The notes under the pieces: model-generated
Database searches by the model: none
Told to the model about the DNA's origin: nothing
The model's input: the letters and a program-made list of their open reading frames with translations, nothing else
Part shown: positions 15,791-24,666 of the stretch, piece by piece
How positions within the stretch are numbered: position 1 is the first letter of the stretch
Layout of the letters: each line of letters opens with the position of its first letter
Translations under genes and position numbers: made by a program
NCBI GenBank assembly: GCA_045590215.1
Contig: JAZNQO010000037.1
Span: 1 to 39,584, forward strand
Direction: 5' to 3'
From: RUG563 sp045590215
GTDB lineage: Bacteria; Bacillota; Clostridia; Christensenellales; Aristaeellaceae
Length of the DNA stretch: 39,584 bases

Positions 15791-18122
15791 ATTTGAGCTT
15801 TTAGCCCCGGCAGGCAGTTTGGATGCGCTGAAAGCAGCGTATGCCAATGGTGCGGACGCAGTCTATTTGGGTGCGTCTCATTTTGGTGCCCGTGCAAGCG
15901 TGGGCTTTGACAGGGAAAGCCTGCAGGCCGCCTTTCGCCTTGCCCATCTCCACGGCAAAAAAATCTATGTGACCGTCAATATTCTGGTAACGGATGCAGA
16001 AATCCCGGATGTGCGCCAAACCCTTTCTTTCCTTGCGGATGTGGGGGCAGACGGCGTTATTTTGCAGGATCTGGGGCTTATGAAAATCTGCCGGGAAGAC
16101 TTTCCTTCCCTGCCCGTCCATGCCAGCACGCAAATGGCTTTGCATAACGGCTTTGGTGCCGCCTTTGTGAAAAAAATGGGCGCAAAGCGCATTGTGCTGG
16201 CAAGGGAATGCAATTTGCAGGATATCAGAAAGGCTGCCGATACCGATCTGGAGGTGGAAGCCTTCTGCCACGGTGCCCTTTGCGTTTCCGTCAGCGGCCA
16301 ATGTTTGTTTTCGTCCATGATCGGCGGCCGCAGCGGCAACCGGGGCAAATGCGCCCAGCCCTGCCGCCTGCCCTATCTGTATCAGGGAAAACAGGCTGCC
16401 TGGCTCTCCCCAAGGGATTTGTGCGCCCGGAATGAACTTCTTTCCATGTGCGAAGCCGGCGTTCATTCTTTCAAAATCGAAGGCCGCCTGAAACGGCCGG
16501 AATATGTGGCGGAAGTGACCGCCATCTATCGTAAGGCACTGGATCAGGTGCTGGAAGGAAATTTCCGCTTTGCCGATGCTGACGAAGAAGACCGCCTTCG
16601 CCAGATTTTCTCCCGCGGCGGCTTCACCAAAGGCTATGTGGGCAAGGCAGAAGACGCCGCCATCATCTATGAAAAACGGGTCACGCCGGAAGGGCATGTG
16701 CTGGGCACAGTGAAAAGCGTATATAAAAAAGGCGGTGCGCTCTTGTGCGACGTTTCCTTGCAGCGCAATCTCCATAACGGCGACGGGCTGGAAATCGCAG
16801 GCCAGGTGCTGCGCTATGCCGGCCCCGACGTGTCCACAGCCAAAACCGCCACCCTGCGCCTTCGGGATGCGGTAAAGATCGGCGAAACCGTCCGCTGCAC
16901 GGAGGACGAGGAGCAATTGTCCCGTGCCCGTGCTTCTTATGAAAATGATGCCTTGGACAAGGCTCTTTCCATCCCCTTTGACGCCGCTTTGTTTGCCTAT
17001 CCCGGCAGTGCGCTTACGCTGACGGTAACAGATGGCATTTTGGAAGAAACCGTCACAGGCGATGTGTGTGAAAAGAGTGCCACAAAGCCTCTTTCCCAGG
17101 AAAACGCTTGCCGTGCCCTTTCCAAGACAGGCGGCACGCCTTTTGTGCTGAAAACCCTTTCCCTGCATACGGAAAACGCCTTTGTCCCCCTGTCTGCTTT
17201 GAACCAGCTGCGCAGGGATGCGCTCTCTGCCCTGATGGAAAGCCGTATTCAAAGCCACAAAGCAGAGGGCAGCCAACCGGCGCATTTTGCCCCCCGTGAA
17301 AAGGGCAGCTTTGCCCCAAGGCTGATTGTATCCACAGAAAATTTTGACGAAATTTCTCCTTTCTTGGCGAACGGAGCCGATGAAGTGTGGTTTGCTCCGC
17401 TGGATTATCGGAAGGAGACGCTGGTGCCCCTCCTTGCCGCTTTCCCGGAAAAAGCAAGGCTGGTGCTGCCTGTTCAGTGCAACGACGAAACGCTGTCTTT
17501 CCTGAAAGAGGCAGCGAATACGCACCATGTTCCCCTCACACTGTCCAGCCCCGGCCAGTTGGGTCTTTTTGAAGAAAACGTTGCCTGCGGCGAGGGCATC
17601 CCGGTGATGAACGGCGAAACGGTGAAAATGCTGTCTCATCTTGGGTGCAGTGCCGTCACGATTTCCCGGGAAATGAAGGGGAGCTTGCTTTCTTCCCTGC
17701 CCATGGATTTATGCGAAATCATCCTGCCAATCTTCGGCCGCACAAGGCTGATGGTGCTCAATCATTGCCCCATGCGCACCTTGCAAGGGCTGAAAAAAGG
17801 AAAATCTTCCTGCGCTCTCTGCGATAGCGGCAAGGGCACGGCAGGAACGTTTTTCACCGACCGTATGGGGGAAACTTATCCCCTTTTCCCCATCCGGCTG
17901 CCAGGAAAATGCCTGACCCAGCTGTATGCGCCCACGCCCCTGAACCTTTCCGAAAAATCACAGGAGGTAAAGGGCTTTACTTGGCTTCTTTCCTTCACAA
18001 CCGAAACAACGGAAGAAAGAAAGGCCATTATTGCACATTTTGCTGCCCTGCGCACCGGCAAAAAAGCCGCTCCGCTTGCAGAAAAAGGCTCTTTCGGCCG
18101 CTATTTGGACGGCGTTTTGTAA
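15780..18122 (+). CDS. U32-family peptidase / RlhA-like RNA hydroxylation protein (DUF3656)
   Basis: The 780-residue protein starts with the U32 domain: ELLAPAGSLDALKAAYANGADAVYLGASHFGAR, VHASTQMALHN, and the Cys-rich EVEAFCHGALCVSVSGQCLFSS with GNRGKCAQPCRLPY, whose Cys set is thought to bind an Fe-S cluster. KIEGRLKRPEYVAEV follows. A long C-terminal region matches the DUF3656-containing group and ends with further Cys (CPMRTL, CALCDSG). Escherichia coli RlhA, of this group, is needed for 5-hydroxycytidine in 23S rRNA, while TrhP-type U32 proteins act on tRNA U34. I infer RNA hydroxylation rather than collagenase activity. The start overlaps zapA. Confidence 0.88.
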   Translation: MQNKFELLAPAGSLDALKAAYANGADAVYLGASHFGARASVGFDRESLQAAFRLAHLHGKKIYVTVNILVTDAEIPDVRQTLSFLADVGADGVILQDLGLMKICREDFPSLPVHASTQMALHNGFGAAFVKKMGAKRIVLARECNLQDIRKAADTDLEVEAFCHGALCVSVSGQCLFSSMIGGRSGNRGKCAQPCRLPYLYQGKQAAWLSPRDLCARNELLSMCEAGVHSFKIEGRLKRPEYVAEVTAIYRKALDQVLEGNFRFADADEEDRLRQIFSRGGFTKGYVGKAEDAAIIYEKRVTPEGHVLGTVKSVYKKGGALLCDVSLQRNLHNGDGLEIAGQVLRYAGPDVSTAKTATLRLRDAVKIGETVRCTEDEEQLSRARASYENDALDKALSIPFDAALFAYPGSALTLTVTDGILEETVTGDVCEKSATKPLSQENACRALSKTGGTPFVLKTLSLHTENAFVPLSALNQLRRDALSALMESRIQSHKAEGSQPAHFAPREKGSFAPRLIVSTENFDEISPFLANGADEVWFAPLDYRKETLVPLLAAFPEKARLVLPVQCNDETLSFLKEAANTHHVPLTLSSPGQLGLFEENVACGEGIPVMNGETVKMLSHLGCSAVTISREMKGSLLSSLPMDLCEIILPIFGRTRLMVLNHCPMRTLQGLKKGKSSCALCDSGKGTAGTFFTDRMGETYPLFPIRLPGKCLTQLYAPTPLNLSEKSQEVKGFTWLLSFTTETTEERKAIIAHFAALRTGKKAAPLAEKGSFGRYLDGVL

Positions 18123-18170
18123 ACACAATTTGAACGCTGTAAACAGTTTTTGAACTTTTCTCCTATTTCC

Positions 18171-18200
18171 TTGATGAACCTTTTGCAATAACGATATACT
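18171..18200 (+). promoter_or_regulatory. Candidate promoter of the mutS2 operon
   Basis: TTGATG (18171-18176) and TATACT (18195-18200) have an 18-base spacer, 23 bases before the mutS2 ATG. No convincing terminator separates this from the U32 gene, so read-through from ppi-zapA-U32 is also likely. Confidence 0.6.
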
Positions 18201-18223
18201 GTCCTTGGAAGGAGTTTTGCACC

Positions 18224-20581
18224 ATGAATGAACGTGCCCTCCGGGTTTTGGAATTTACAAAAATACGGGATATGCTGTCTGGCTTTGCCCTGTCCGATGC
18301 AGGGAAGGAAAAGTGCCAGTCCCTGACGCCGCTGGAAACTTTGCAGGATGTGAACCGGGCTTTGGACGAAACGGAAGAAGCCGTTGTTTGCCTGACCTTC
18401 TTGGGCGGCCATCCCCTGATTTCTTTTGAAGATATTGCCGAATATCTGTCCCTTGCGGAGAAGGGAGCCGTGCTTTCCCCCAAAGCTCTCCTTTCCGTGG
18501 CGCAAAGCCTGCGTGCTGCCCGGACAGCCCGGAACGCCTTGGTCACCGAAAAGGAAAACACACCGCTTATCACCTCCACCGCTTCCCGGCTGCAGCCCCT
18601 TCGCAATCTGGAAACGGATATTTCCGAATCCATCTTCAGCGAAGAAGAGATTTCCGACCATGCCAGCCCGGCTTTAGCCGATATCCGCCGGCATATCCGG
18701 GCAGCCAACAGCCGCATCCGGGAAAAACTGAACGCCATGGCGCATGGAGCCGGGTATTCCAAATATCTCATGGAATCCATCGTCACTGTGCGCAATGGCC
18801 GCTTTGTGCTGCCCGTGAAAGCCGAGCACCGGGGCAACGTACCCGGCCTTGTGCATGACCAATCCGCTTCCGGGGCCACCCTTTTCATCGAGCCTATGGC
18901 CGTTGTGGAAATGGGCAACGACCTCAAAGAATGGCACGGCAAGGAGCGGGAAGAAATCAACCGCATTTTGGCCGCCTTATCGGCACAGGTAGGCGAAAAC
19001 AGCGGCCTCATTGAGCAAAACCAGAATATCCTCACCCATCTGGATTTCGCCTTTGCCAAGGGACTGCTGGCACGGGAGCTTTCCTGCGTTCGCCCCAAGA
19101 TGAACGAGCAGGGCAAAATAAACCTCGTCCGTGTGCGGCATCCCTTGATTGATAAAGAAAAGGTGGTTCCCTGCTCCCTGTGGCTGGGGGATGAATTTAC
19201 CACCCTCATCATCACCGGCCCCAATACCGGCGGCAAAACCGTCACCCTGAAAACGCTGGGGCTTATGACCCTCATGGCGCAATCCGGCCTTCACATTCCC
19301 GGTGCCTTGGGCACGGAGCTTTCCACCTTTGAGCAGGTTTATGCCGATATCGGCGATGAACAATCCATCGAACAGAGCCTCTCCACCTTCTCCTCCCACA
19401 TGACCAACATCGTTTCCATCATGGAAAATGTGACGCCGAGGGATCTGGTACTCTTTGACGAACTGGGTGCCGGAACAGACCCCACGGAAGGTGCTGCCCT
19501 GGCACAGGTGATTCTCAACGCCCTTTTGAAACTGAAAGTGCGCTCTATGGCCACCACTCATTACAGCGAACTGAAAGCCTATGCCCTGTCCACCAAGGGC
19601 GTGGAAAATGCCAGCGTGGAATTTGACGTATCCACCCTGCGGCCCACTTATCGCCTCTCCATCGGCGTGCCGGGCAAATCCAATGCCTTTGAAATCAGCC
19701 GCCGTCTGGGGCTGCCGGAATATCTGATTAACGAAGCCAAGGAATCCCTCTCCCACGACACCATCCGCTTTGAAGATGTCATCGCCAACGCCGAATATCA
19801 TCGTCAGGTGGCGGAGAAAGAACGTGAATTGGCGGAAGCCGCAAGGCAGGAAACGGTTCAGCTGCGCAATGAAGCGGAAAAGCTCTACCGGGATATGGAA
19901 GAAAGAAAAGACGCTTCCAACCGGAAAGCCAAGGAAGAAGCCAAGCGCATTCTGGAAAAGGCCAAACGGGAAGCGGATATGATTATCTATGACCTCAAAC
20001 GCCTCAAAAAGAACGCAAACGTGCCCGACCACGAAGTGAACGCCCTGCGCAAAAAGATGGAATCCAGCATTGACGAAATGTCGGAAGGCTTAAAAGTGAA
20101 TACCGCCGGTATCGCCGAACCGCCGAAAGAACTCAAAAAAGGCGATACCGTGGAAATCCTGACCCTGAACACCAAAGGCACCGTGCTGGAACTGCCGGAC
20201 AGCAAGGGCGAAGTGCTTTTGCAGGCCGGCATCATGAAAACAAAGGTGCATATCAGCCAATTGCGCCTTGTGAAAGAAAAGGACAAGCCAAAGCAAGTCA
20301 CTTCCATCAAAACCCGCACCGGGGCCATGGAGCGCACCGTGAAAATGCAGTGTGACGTCAGAGGCATGGCACTGGATGAAGCCATGGCGGCGGTGGATCA
20401 GTATTTCGATGAGGCTGTGATTGCAAGACTCAATGAAGTAACGGTAGTGCACGGCAAAGGCACCGGTATCCTCCGGGAAGGCCTGCAGCGGTATTTCAAG
20501 ACCCACGGCCATGTGAAGAGCTTCCGCCGGGGCTTATACGGCGAGGGCGAAGACGGGGTTACCATCGTCACCCTGAAATAA
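18224..20581 (+). CDS. mutS2: Endonuclease MutS2 (ribosome-rescue / recombination ATPase)
   Basis: The 785-residue protein has the MutS2 layout: an N-terminal core and clamp, the ATPase with Walker A GPNTGGKT at residues 332-339, VLFDELGAGTDPTEGAAL (Walker B), TTHYSELKAYA, a Lys/Glu-rich coiled coil (about 520-620), a KOW-like segment (GDTVEILTLNTKGTVLEL), and a C-terminal Smr nuclease domain (MQCDVRGMALDEA, VVHGKGTGILREGL). It lacks the MutS mismatch-recognition domain. In Bacillus, MutS2 splits collided ribosomes; in other species it suppresses recombination. AAGGAG lies 9 bases before the ATG. The response regulator gene follows after 21 bases. Confidence 0.95.
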   Translation: MNERALRVLEFTKIRDMLSGFALSDAGKEKCQSLTPLETLQDVNRALDETEEAVVCLTFLGGHPLISFEDIAEYLSLAEKGAVLSPKALLSVAQSLRAARTARNALVTEKENTPLITSTASRLQPLRNLETDISESIFSEEEISDHASPALADIRRHIRAANSRIREKLNAMAHGAGYSKYLMESIVTVRNGRFVLPVKAEHRGNVPGLVHDQSASGATLFIEPMAVVEMGNDLKEWHGKEREEINRILAALSAQVGENSGLIEQNQNILTHLDFAFAKGLLARELSCVRPKMNEQGKINLVRVRHPLIDKEKVVPCSLWLGDEFTTLIITGPNTGGKTVTLKTLGLMTLMAQSGLHIPGALGTELSTFEQVYADIGDEQSIEQSLSTFSSHMTNIVSIMENVTPRDLVLFDELGAGTDPTEGAALAQVILNALLKLKVRSMATTHYSELKAYALSTKGVENASVEFDVSTLRPTYRLSIGVPGKSNAFEISRRLGLPEYLINEAKESLSHDTIRFEDVIANAEYHRQVAEKERELAEAARQETVQLRNEAEKLYRDMEERKDASNRKAKEEAKRILEKAKREADMIIYDLKRLKKNANVPDHEVNALRKKMESSIDEMSEGLKVNTAGIAEPPKELKKGDTVEILTLNTKGTVLELPDSKGEVLLQAGIMKTKVHISQLRLVKEKDKPKQVTSIKTRTGAMERTVKMQCDVRGMALDEAMAAVDQYFDEAVIARLNEVTVVHGKGTGILREGLQRYFKTHGHVKSFRRGLYGEGEDGVTIVTLK

Positions 20582-20602
20582 GCAGATACAGGAGGGATTT
20601 TC

Positions 20603-21292
20603 ATGACCGAACAACAAAAGATACTGGTAGTGGATGATGATCCCAACATTGCCCAGCTGGTGAAGCTCTATCTGGAAAAGGAAGGATATCAGGTTTCCGT
20701 GGAAAGCCGGGGCGATACCGCCGTGGCGTCTTTCCGGAAAGAGCCGCCATCTTTGATGATTTTAGACGTGATGCTCCCCGGCATGGATGGATGGCAGGTT
20801 TGCCGTACGGTGCGCCAGTTCAGCACGGTACCCATCATTATGCTCTCTGCCAAAGACGAAACCTTCGATAAAGTGTTGGGGCTGGAGCTGGGGGCCGATG
20901 ACTATATCACCAAGCCCTTCGAAGGAAAGGAGCTGGTGGCACGGGTAAAAGCCGTGCTGCGGCGTTCTGCCCCCGGCGAAACGGAAACGGACACCCTGCT
21001 CTTCCCCGGCCTTTCCATCAGCCTTGAAAAATACGAAGTGTATTATCAGGGCAAAGCCGTTGATATGCCGCCCAAGGAATTGGAAGTGCTGCACTTCCTT
21101 GCCTCCCATAAAAACCGGGTGTTTACCAGGGAACAATTATTGGAGCAGGTGTGGGGCTTTGAATTTTTCGGAGACAGCCGCACCGTGGACGTCCATATCA
21201 AGCGTTTGCGTGAAAAGTTGCCGGATACGGAACAGTTTGGCTGGCAAATCCGTACGGTATGGGGCGTGGGCTATAAATTCGAGGTAAAATAA
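20603..21292 (+). CDS. OmpR/PhoB-family response regulator
   Basis: The 229-residue protein has a receiver domain (residues 1-120) with the acidic pocket D11-D13, phospho-acceptor Asp55 in LMILDVMLPGMDGW, and the conserved Lys in ITKPFEGKELVARV. A winged helix-turn-helix (about 130-228) shows LEVLHFLASHKNRVFTREQLLEQVWG and RTVDVHIKRLREKL. It should regulate transcription on phosphorylation by the kinase encoded 2 bases downstream. GGAGGG lies 7 bases before the ATG. The target genes cannot be deduced. Confidence 0.95.
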   Translation: MTEQQKILVVDDDPNIAQLVKLYLEKEGYQVSVESRGDTAVASFRKEPPSLMILDVMLPGMDGWQVCRTVRQFSTVPIIMLSAKDETFDKVLGLELGADDYITKPFEGKELVARVKAVLRRSAPGETETDTLLFPGLSISLEKYEVYYQGKAVDMPPKELEVLHFLASHKNRVFTREQLLEQVWGFEFFGDSRTVDVHIKRLREKLPDTEQFGWQIRTVWGVGYKFEVK

Positions 21293-21294
21293 CA

Positions 21295-22800
21295 ATGCGA
21301 AAAGGCAGCATGTTTTCCCAGCTTTTAGCCGGTTTTCTTGCGGTGATCCTGCTGTGCGTGGGGGTCTTGTTTGCCTTATCTTATTATCATCTGCGCTCCA
21401 CCCGTATTGAAAGCCGGATGGAAGCTTTGAAAACCCAAGCCCGTGAGATGGCCTATCTTGCCGGGATGCTGTCTTCGGATAATGTGCCGCCCATTTTCGG
21501 CCAGTCTTCTTCCACGGAAAAGCTGATGAAATGGAAAGCAGACAGGGTGTACCGGGAATATAACGCCTATATCATCATCTATGACCGTCACGGCAATCAG
21601 CGCACTTACTATAACGAATCCACCCTCCGGGATGAAAGCATGCAATATCTGCCCAGCAGCGAGCAATATGCGGAATACCTTTCCCAAGTGATTCAGGGCA
21701 ATGAAATCGTTGTGCAGACGGATAGCAACGCAGGCCCCTTGTTCACGGTCATCGTGCCGCTGACCCAAGCAAACCTCATCAATAACCGGCAAACAGTGAT
21801 GGGGCTGGTGCTCATTCAGACGGCTGCCCAGACGGTGCACGCCGCTTATCGGGACTTGGTGTGGCAGGTAGCCTTGGCTGCCATTGCCATATCGCTGGCC
21901 GCCGTGATTATCGTTTTCCTGTTCACAAAGCGCATGACCCGTCCCCTCACCCAAATGGAAAAGGCCGCCAACAACATGGCCGCCGGGGATTTTTCCACCC
22001 GTGCGCCGGAGGAAGGCACAAGGGAAATGCTGTCCCTCGCATCTTCCTTTAATCAAATGGCGGAAAGGCTGTCCTCCCAGGAGCAATCCCGTAAGGATTT
22101 CGTAGCCAATGTGTCCCACGAGCTGCGCTCTCCCATCACCTCCATTCAAGGCTTTGCCCAAGGCATTCTGGACGGCACTATCCCCGCGGAGGAAGAGGAA
22201 AAATCCCTGAAAATCATCACAGACGAAACCCATCGCCTCTCCAAGCTCATCACCTCCCTTTTGCATCTTTCCCGCATCGAAAACGAAGACACCGCCCTCA
22301 ATTACAGCGATTTTGACATCAACGAAAAGCTGCGGCTGGTGATTATCGCCAAGATGAATCAGCTGGAGGAAAAAGAGCTGGAAATCGAAACGAATTTTCA
22401 ATCCGACCCCTGCTTTGTTTCCGCCGATCAGGATCAGATTCATCAAGTACTGCTGAATCTGATGGATAATGCCATCAAGTTTACCCCTTCCCAAGGCCTG
22501 ATCGCCCTTTCCACAAGGGAAGAAAACGGTCAGGTGCTCCTTTGCATCCGGGACAGCGGCTCCGGCATTTTGCCGGAAGATGCCCCTCATATTTTCGATC
22601 GCTTCTATAAGGCCGATAAAGCCCATACCACCGGAAAGGGCACAGGGCTCGGCCTTGCCATCTGCCGACGCATCATGGAAAAGCACGGCCAGCAAATTCG
22701 CCTTTTGCCCTCAGAAAAAGGAACCGCTTTTGAAATCACCCTGAAAAAAGGGCAGCAACACGGAGGAAAAAATGCAGATACAGGCACGGGCAAAAATTAA
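21295..22800 (+). CDS. Sensor histidine kinase with HAMP domain
   Basis: The 501-residue kinase has TM1 at about residues 10-30, an extracytoplasmic sensor region of about 155 residues, TM2 at about 190-210, and a HAMP linker (KRMTRPLTQMEKAANNMAAGDFSTRAP). The HisKA domain has phospho-acceptor His275 in NVSHELRSPITSI. The ATP-binding domain has the N box (LLNLMDNAIKFTP), G1 (IRDSGSGI), F (FDRFYKAD) and G2 (GTGLGLAIC) boxes. It resembles the WalK/PhoR/ResE group but has no visible cytoplasmic PAS domain. Its last 29 bases overlap ispE in another frame. Confidence 0.94.
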   Translation: MRKGSMFSQLLAGFLAVILLCVGVLFALSYYHLRSTRIESRMEALKTQAREMAYLAGMLSSDNVPPIFGQSSSTEKLMKWKADRVYREYNAYIIIYDRHGNQRTYYNESTLRDESMQYLPSSEQYAEYLSQVIQGNEIVVQTDSNAGPLFTVIVPLTQANLINNRQTVMGLVLIQTAAQTVHAAYRDLVWQVALAAIAISLAAVIIVFLFTKRMTRPLTQMEKAANNMAAGDFSTRAPEEGTREMLSLASSFNQMAERLSSQEQSRKDFVANVSHELRSPITSIQGFAQGILDGTIPAEEEEKSLKIITDETHRLSKLITSLLHLSRIENEDTALNYSDFDINEKLRLVIIAKMNQLEEKELEIETNFQSDPCFVSADQDQIHQVLLNLMDNAIKFTPSQGLIALSTREENGQVLLCIRDSGSGILPEDAPHIFDRFYKADKAHTTGKGTGLGLAICRRIMEKHGQQIRLLPSEKGTAFEITLKKGQQHGGKNADTGTGKN

Positions 22801-23611
22801 CTGGGCATTGGAAATCACAGGGCAGCGAAGCGACGGCTATCACCTCTTGGACGGCGTGATGCAGCCGCTTGCCCTTTGCGATACCCTTATTTTTGAAAAA
22901 AGCAATGCTCTTTCCCTGCACATCGAAGGGACTGCCCTCTCCGCCGGAGATGATAATCTTATATTGAAAGCCGCACGGGCGTTGCAAAACCGCTGCGGCG
23001 TAAAGGAAGGCGCAAAAATTTCCCTTGTCAAGCGCATCCCCATGGGGGCAGGGCTTGGCGGCGGCAGTGCCGATGCAGCAGCAACGCTAAAGGGGCTGAA
23101 CCTCTCCTGGCAGCTGCATTTACCCATGGAAGAGCTGTTGCAAATCGGCGTGAAATTGGGAGCCGATGTACCCTTTTGCCTGATGGATAAGCCCATGCGT
23201 GCCCAAGGCATCGGGGAAATTCTGACCCCCGTTTGCTGCAAGCGCATCTTCCCTCTTTTGCTCATTCAGCCCTGCGAAGGCCTCTCCACCAAAGAAATTT
23301 TCACCGCCTTTCATCAGGAAAATCCCGAAAAAGGCGATGTGCCGGGGGTGATGGAAGCATTGGCAGAAGGCGATCTTGAAAAAATGGATGCCTGCGCCGT
23401 CAATATGCTGCAGGAAGTGTCCGCCAGAAAGAAGCCGGAGCTTTTGACCGCTATCGATGCTTTGCGCTCTGCCGGTGCTGCCTTTGCCCGGATGACAGGC
23501 TCCGGCTCGGTAGTGTTCGGGGTATTTGAAAGCAGAAAGCAGGCAGAAAAAGCCTATGCCCAACTGCAAAAAATGTATCCCGTCTGCATCCTGACGGAAA
23601 CGGCTTTGTAA
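22772..23611 (+). CDS. ispE: 4-diphosphocytidyl-2-C-methyl-D-erythritol kinase IspE
   Basis: IspE phosphorylates CDP-methylerythritol in the non-mevalonate (MEP) isoprenoid pathway. The 279-residue GHMP kinase shows the N-terminal substrate motif ARAKINWALEITGQRSDGYHLL, the ATP loop IPMGAGLGGGSADAAATL, and the C-terminal MTGSGSVVFGVF. The ATG has GGAGGAAAAA directly upstream, inside the kinase gene, so translation is coupled to it. It is the last gene of the operon; a strong terminator begins within 10 bases. Confidence 0.95.
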   Translation: MQIQARAKINWALEITGQRSDGYHLLDGVMQPLALCDTLIFEKSNALSLHIEGTALSAGDDNLILKAARALQNRCGVKEGAKISLVKRIPMGAGLGGGSADAAATLKGLNLSWQLHLPMEELLQIGVKLGADVPFCLMDKPMRAQGIGEILTPVCCKRIFPLLLIQPCEGLSTKEIFTAFHQENPEKGDVPGVMEALAEGDLEKMDACAVNMLQEVSARKKPELLTAIDALRSAGAAFARMTGSGSVVFGVFESRKQAEKAYAQLQKMYPVCILTETAL

Positions 23612-23617
23612 TCTTTT

Positions 23618-23653
23618 CCCCCGAAAAAAGCGTCTGCTTTTCCGGGGGTTTTT
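23618..23653 (+). terminator. Terminator of the mutS2-ispE operon
   Basis: CCCCCG with A-rich extension and GC (23618-23631) pairs with GCTTTTCCGGGGG (23636-23648) with one bulge or mismatch. It is followed by TTTTTC. Confidence 0.9.
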
Positions 23654-23716
23654 CTATCTGTCACATCTTTTCACGAAATTATCACAAAGCTTTCCCTTTT
23701 CCGCCCCTTTTCGTGT

Positions 23717-23745
23717 TTGCAAGGCTCATGGAAATATGATAAAAT
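23717..23745 (+). promoter_or_regulatory. Promoter of the metallophosphoesterase-DUF362 unit
   Basis: TTGCAA (23717-23722) and TAAAAT (23740-23745) have a 17-base spacer, 30 bases before the ATG. The -10 is covered by an 18-base perfect palindrome. Confidence 0.75.
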
Positions 23746-23752
23746 TATCATA
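23735..23752. promoter_or_regulatory. Candidate operator: perfect 18-base palindrome
   Basis: TATGATAA-AA-TTATCATA is a perfect inverted repeat (8-2-8) lying across the -10 box and the likely transcription start. Its half-site TGATAA / TTATCA resembles the arms of Fur boxes (TGATAAT-n-ATTATCA), although the centre spacing is even rather than odd. A repressor bound here would block the promoter. The regulator's identity is inference. Confidence 0.55.
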
Positions 23753-23775
23753 ACTTGGTCAGAAAGGAATCCACC

Positions 23776-24636
23776 ATGTCTTCAAGAAAAGGAAAACCGG
23801 TTCATCATCCTTCCCGTTTGGGTAAATGGTTGTCTCTTCTGCCCACGGGCTGTATCTTGCTCTATCCGCTTTTTCTGGCTGCCCAGCTGGATTTATGCAC
23901 CCATGAATATCATCATTCCGCCCTGCCCCCTGCCTTTCAGGGGCTGCGCATTGCATATATATCCGATATTCATTACGGCTCCTATTTCAGTGAAGACCGG
24001 CTGCAAAAGCTGGTGGAGCGGGTAAATGTGCTGGAAGCGGATGTGATTTTGTTGGGGGGCGATTATGCGGAGGATTCCGAAAGTGCCCTTGCCTTCTGGA
24101 AGAAAAAGCCTGCGTTCCGGGCCAAAACCGCCGTGCTGGGGGTGCTGGGCAATCATGACCGCACACCGCCGGAAGATAACTTCGCCCTCATCCAAAATGC
24201 CATGAAAGCCGCCGGGGTGATTCCTCTTGTGAATGATGTATATCTCTTGGAAAAGGAGGGGCAAACCCTCGCCATCGCTGGGGTTGACGATTATTATAAC
24301 GGCTTCCCGGATGTGAAAAAGGCAGCCGAGCTTTCCAAAGCTGCACCCTTCACCATCTTCCTCTCCCACTCCCCGGACATTTTCCCGGAAGTGTACGAAA
24401 CCTTTGATACGCCCTTTTATCAGTTGGCCTTGTGCGGCCATACCCACGGCGGTCAGGTGGCCTTTTTCGGCTGGGCCCCCAAGCCCTCAAGCGATCTGGG
24501 CAACCGATACCGCTCCGGCTGGTTCCACGAAAAGGGCACGGACATTCTGGTTTCTAACGGCGTGGGCACATCCCTGCTGCCGGTACGGCTGGGCGCCCGG
24601 CCGCAGTTCCATTTGATTACCCTGCAAAGGAAATAA
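23776..24636 (+). CDS. Membrane-anchored metallophosphoesterase (YaeI-like)
   Basis: The 286-residue protein has one N-terminal hydrophobic segment (WLSLLPTGCILLYPLFLAAQL, about residues 17-37) followed by a calcineurin-like phosphoesterase. Metal ligands are visible in YISDIHYG, LLGGDYAED, GNHDRTP, FLSHSPD and CGHTHGGQV, the full five-block set. YaeI-type enzymes cut lipid-linked pyrophosphates or other phosphodiesters at the membrane; the substrate here is unknown. ATG 23776 follows AAAGGA at good spacing; an in-frame TTG at 23755 lies upstream of that site and is rejected. DUF362 follows 30 bases later. Confidence 0.9.
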   Translation: MSSRKGKPVHHPSRLGKWLSLLPTGCILLYPLFLAAQLDLCTHEYHHSALPPAFQGLRIAYISDIHYGSYFSEDRLQKLVERVNVLEADVILLGGDYAEDSESALAFWKKKPAFRAKTAVLGVLGNHDRTPPEDNFALIQNAMKAAGVIPLVNDVYLLEKEGQTLAIAGVDDYYNGFPDVKKAAELSKAAPFTIFLSHSPDIFPEVYETFDTPFYQLALCGHTHGGQVAFFGWAPKPSSDLGNRYRSGWFHEKGTDILVSNGVGTSLLPVRLGARPQFHLITLQRK

Positions 24637-24666
24637 ATATGTTACCAAACGAAAGGAGCATTTCTT

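Noticed and set aside
15801..17639. 612-codon minus-strand frame opposite the U32 peptidase
   Set aside because: Antisense shadow of a clear U32/DUF3656 gene; no family motifs or start signals.
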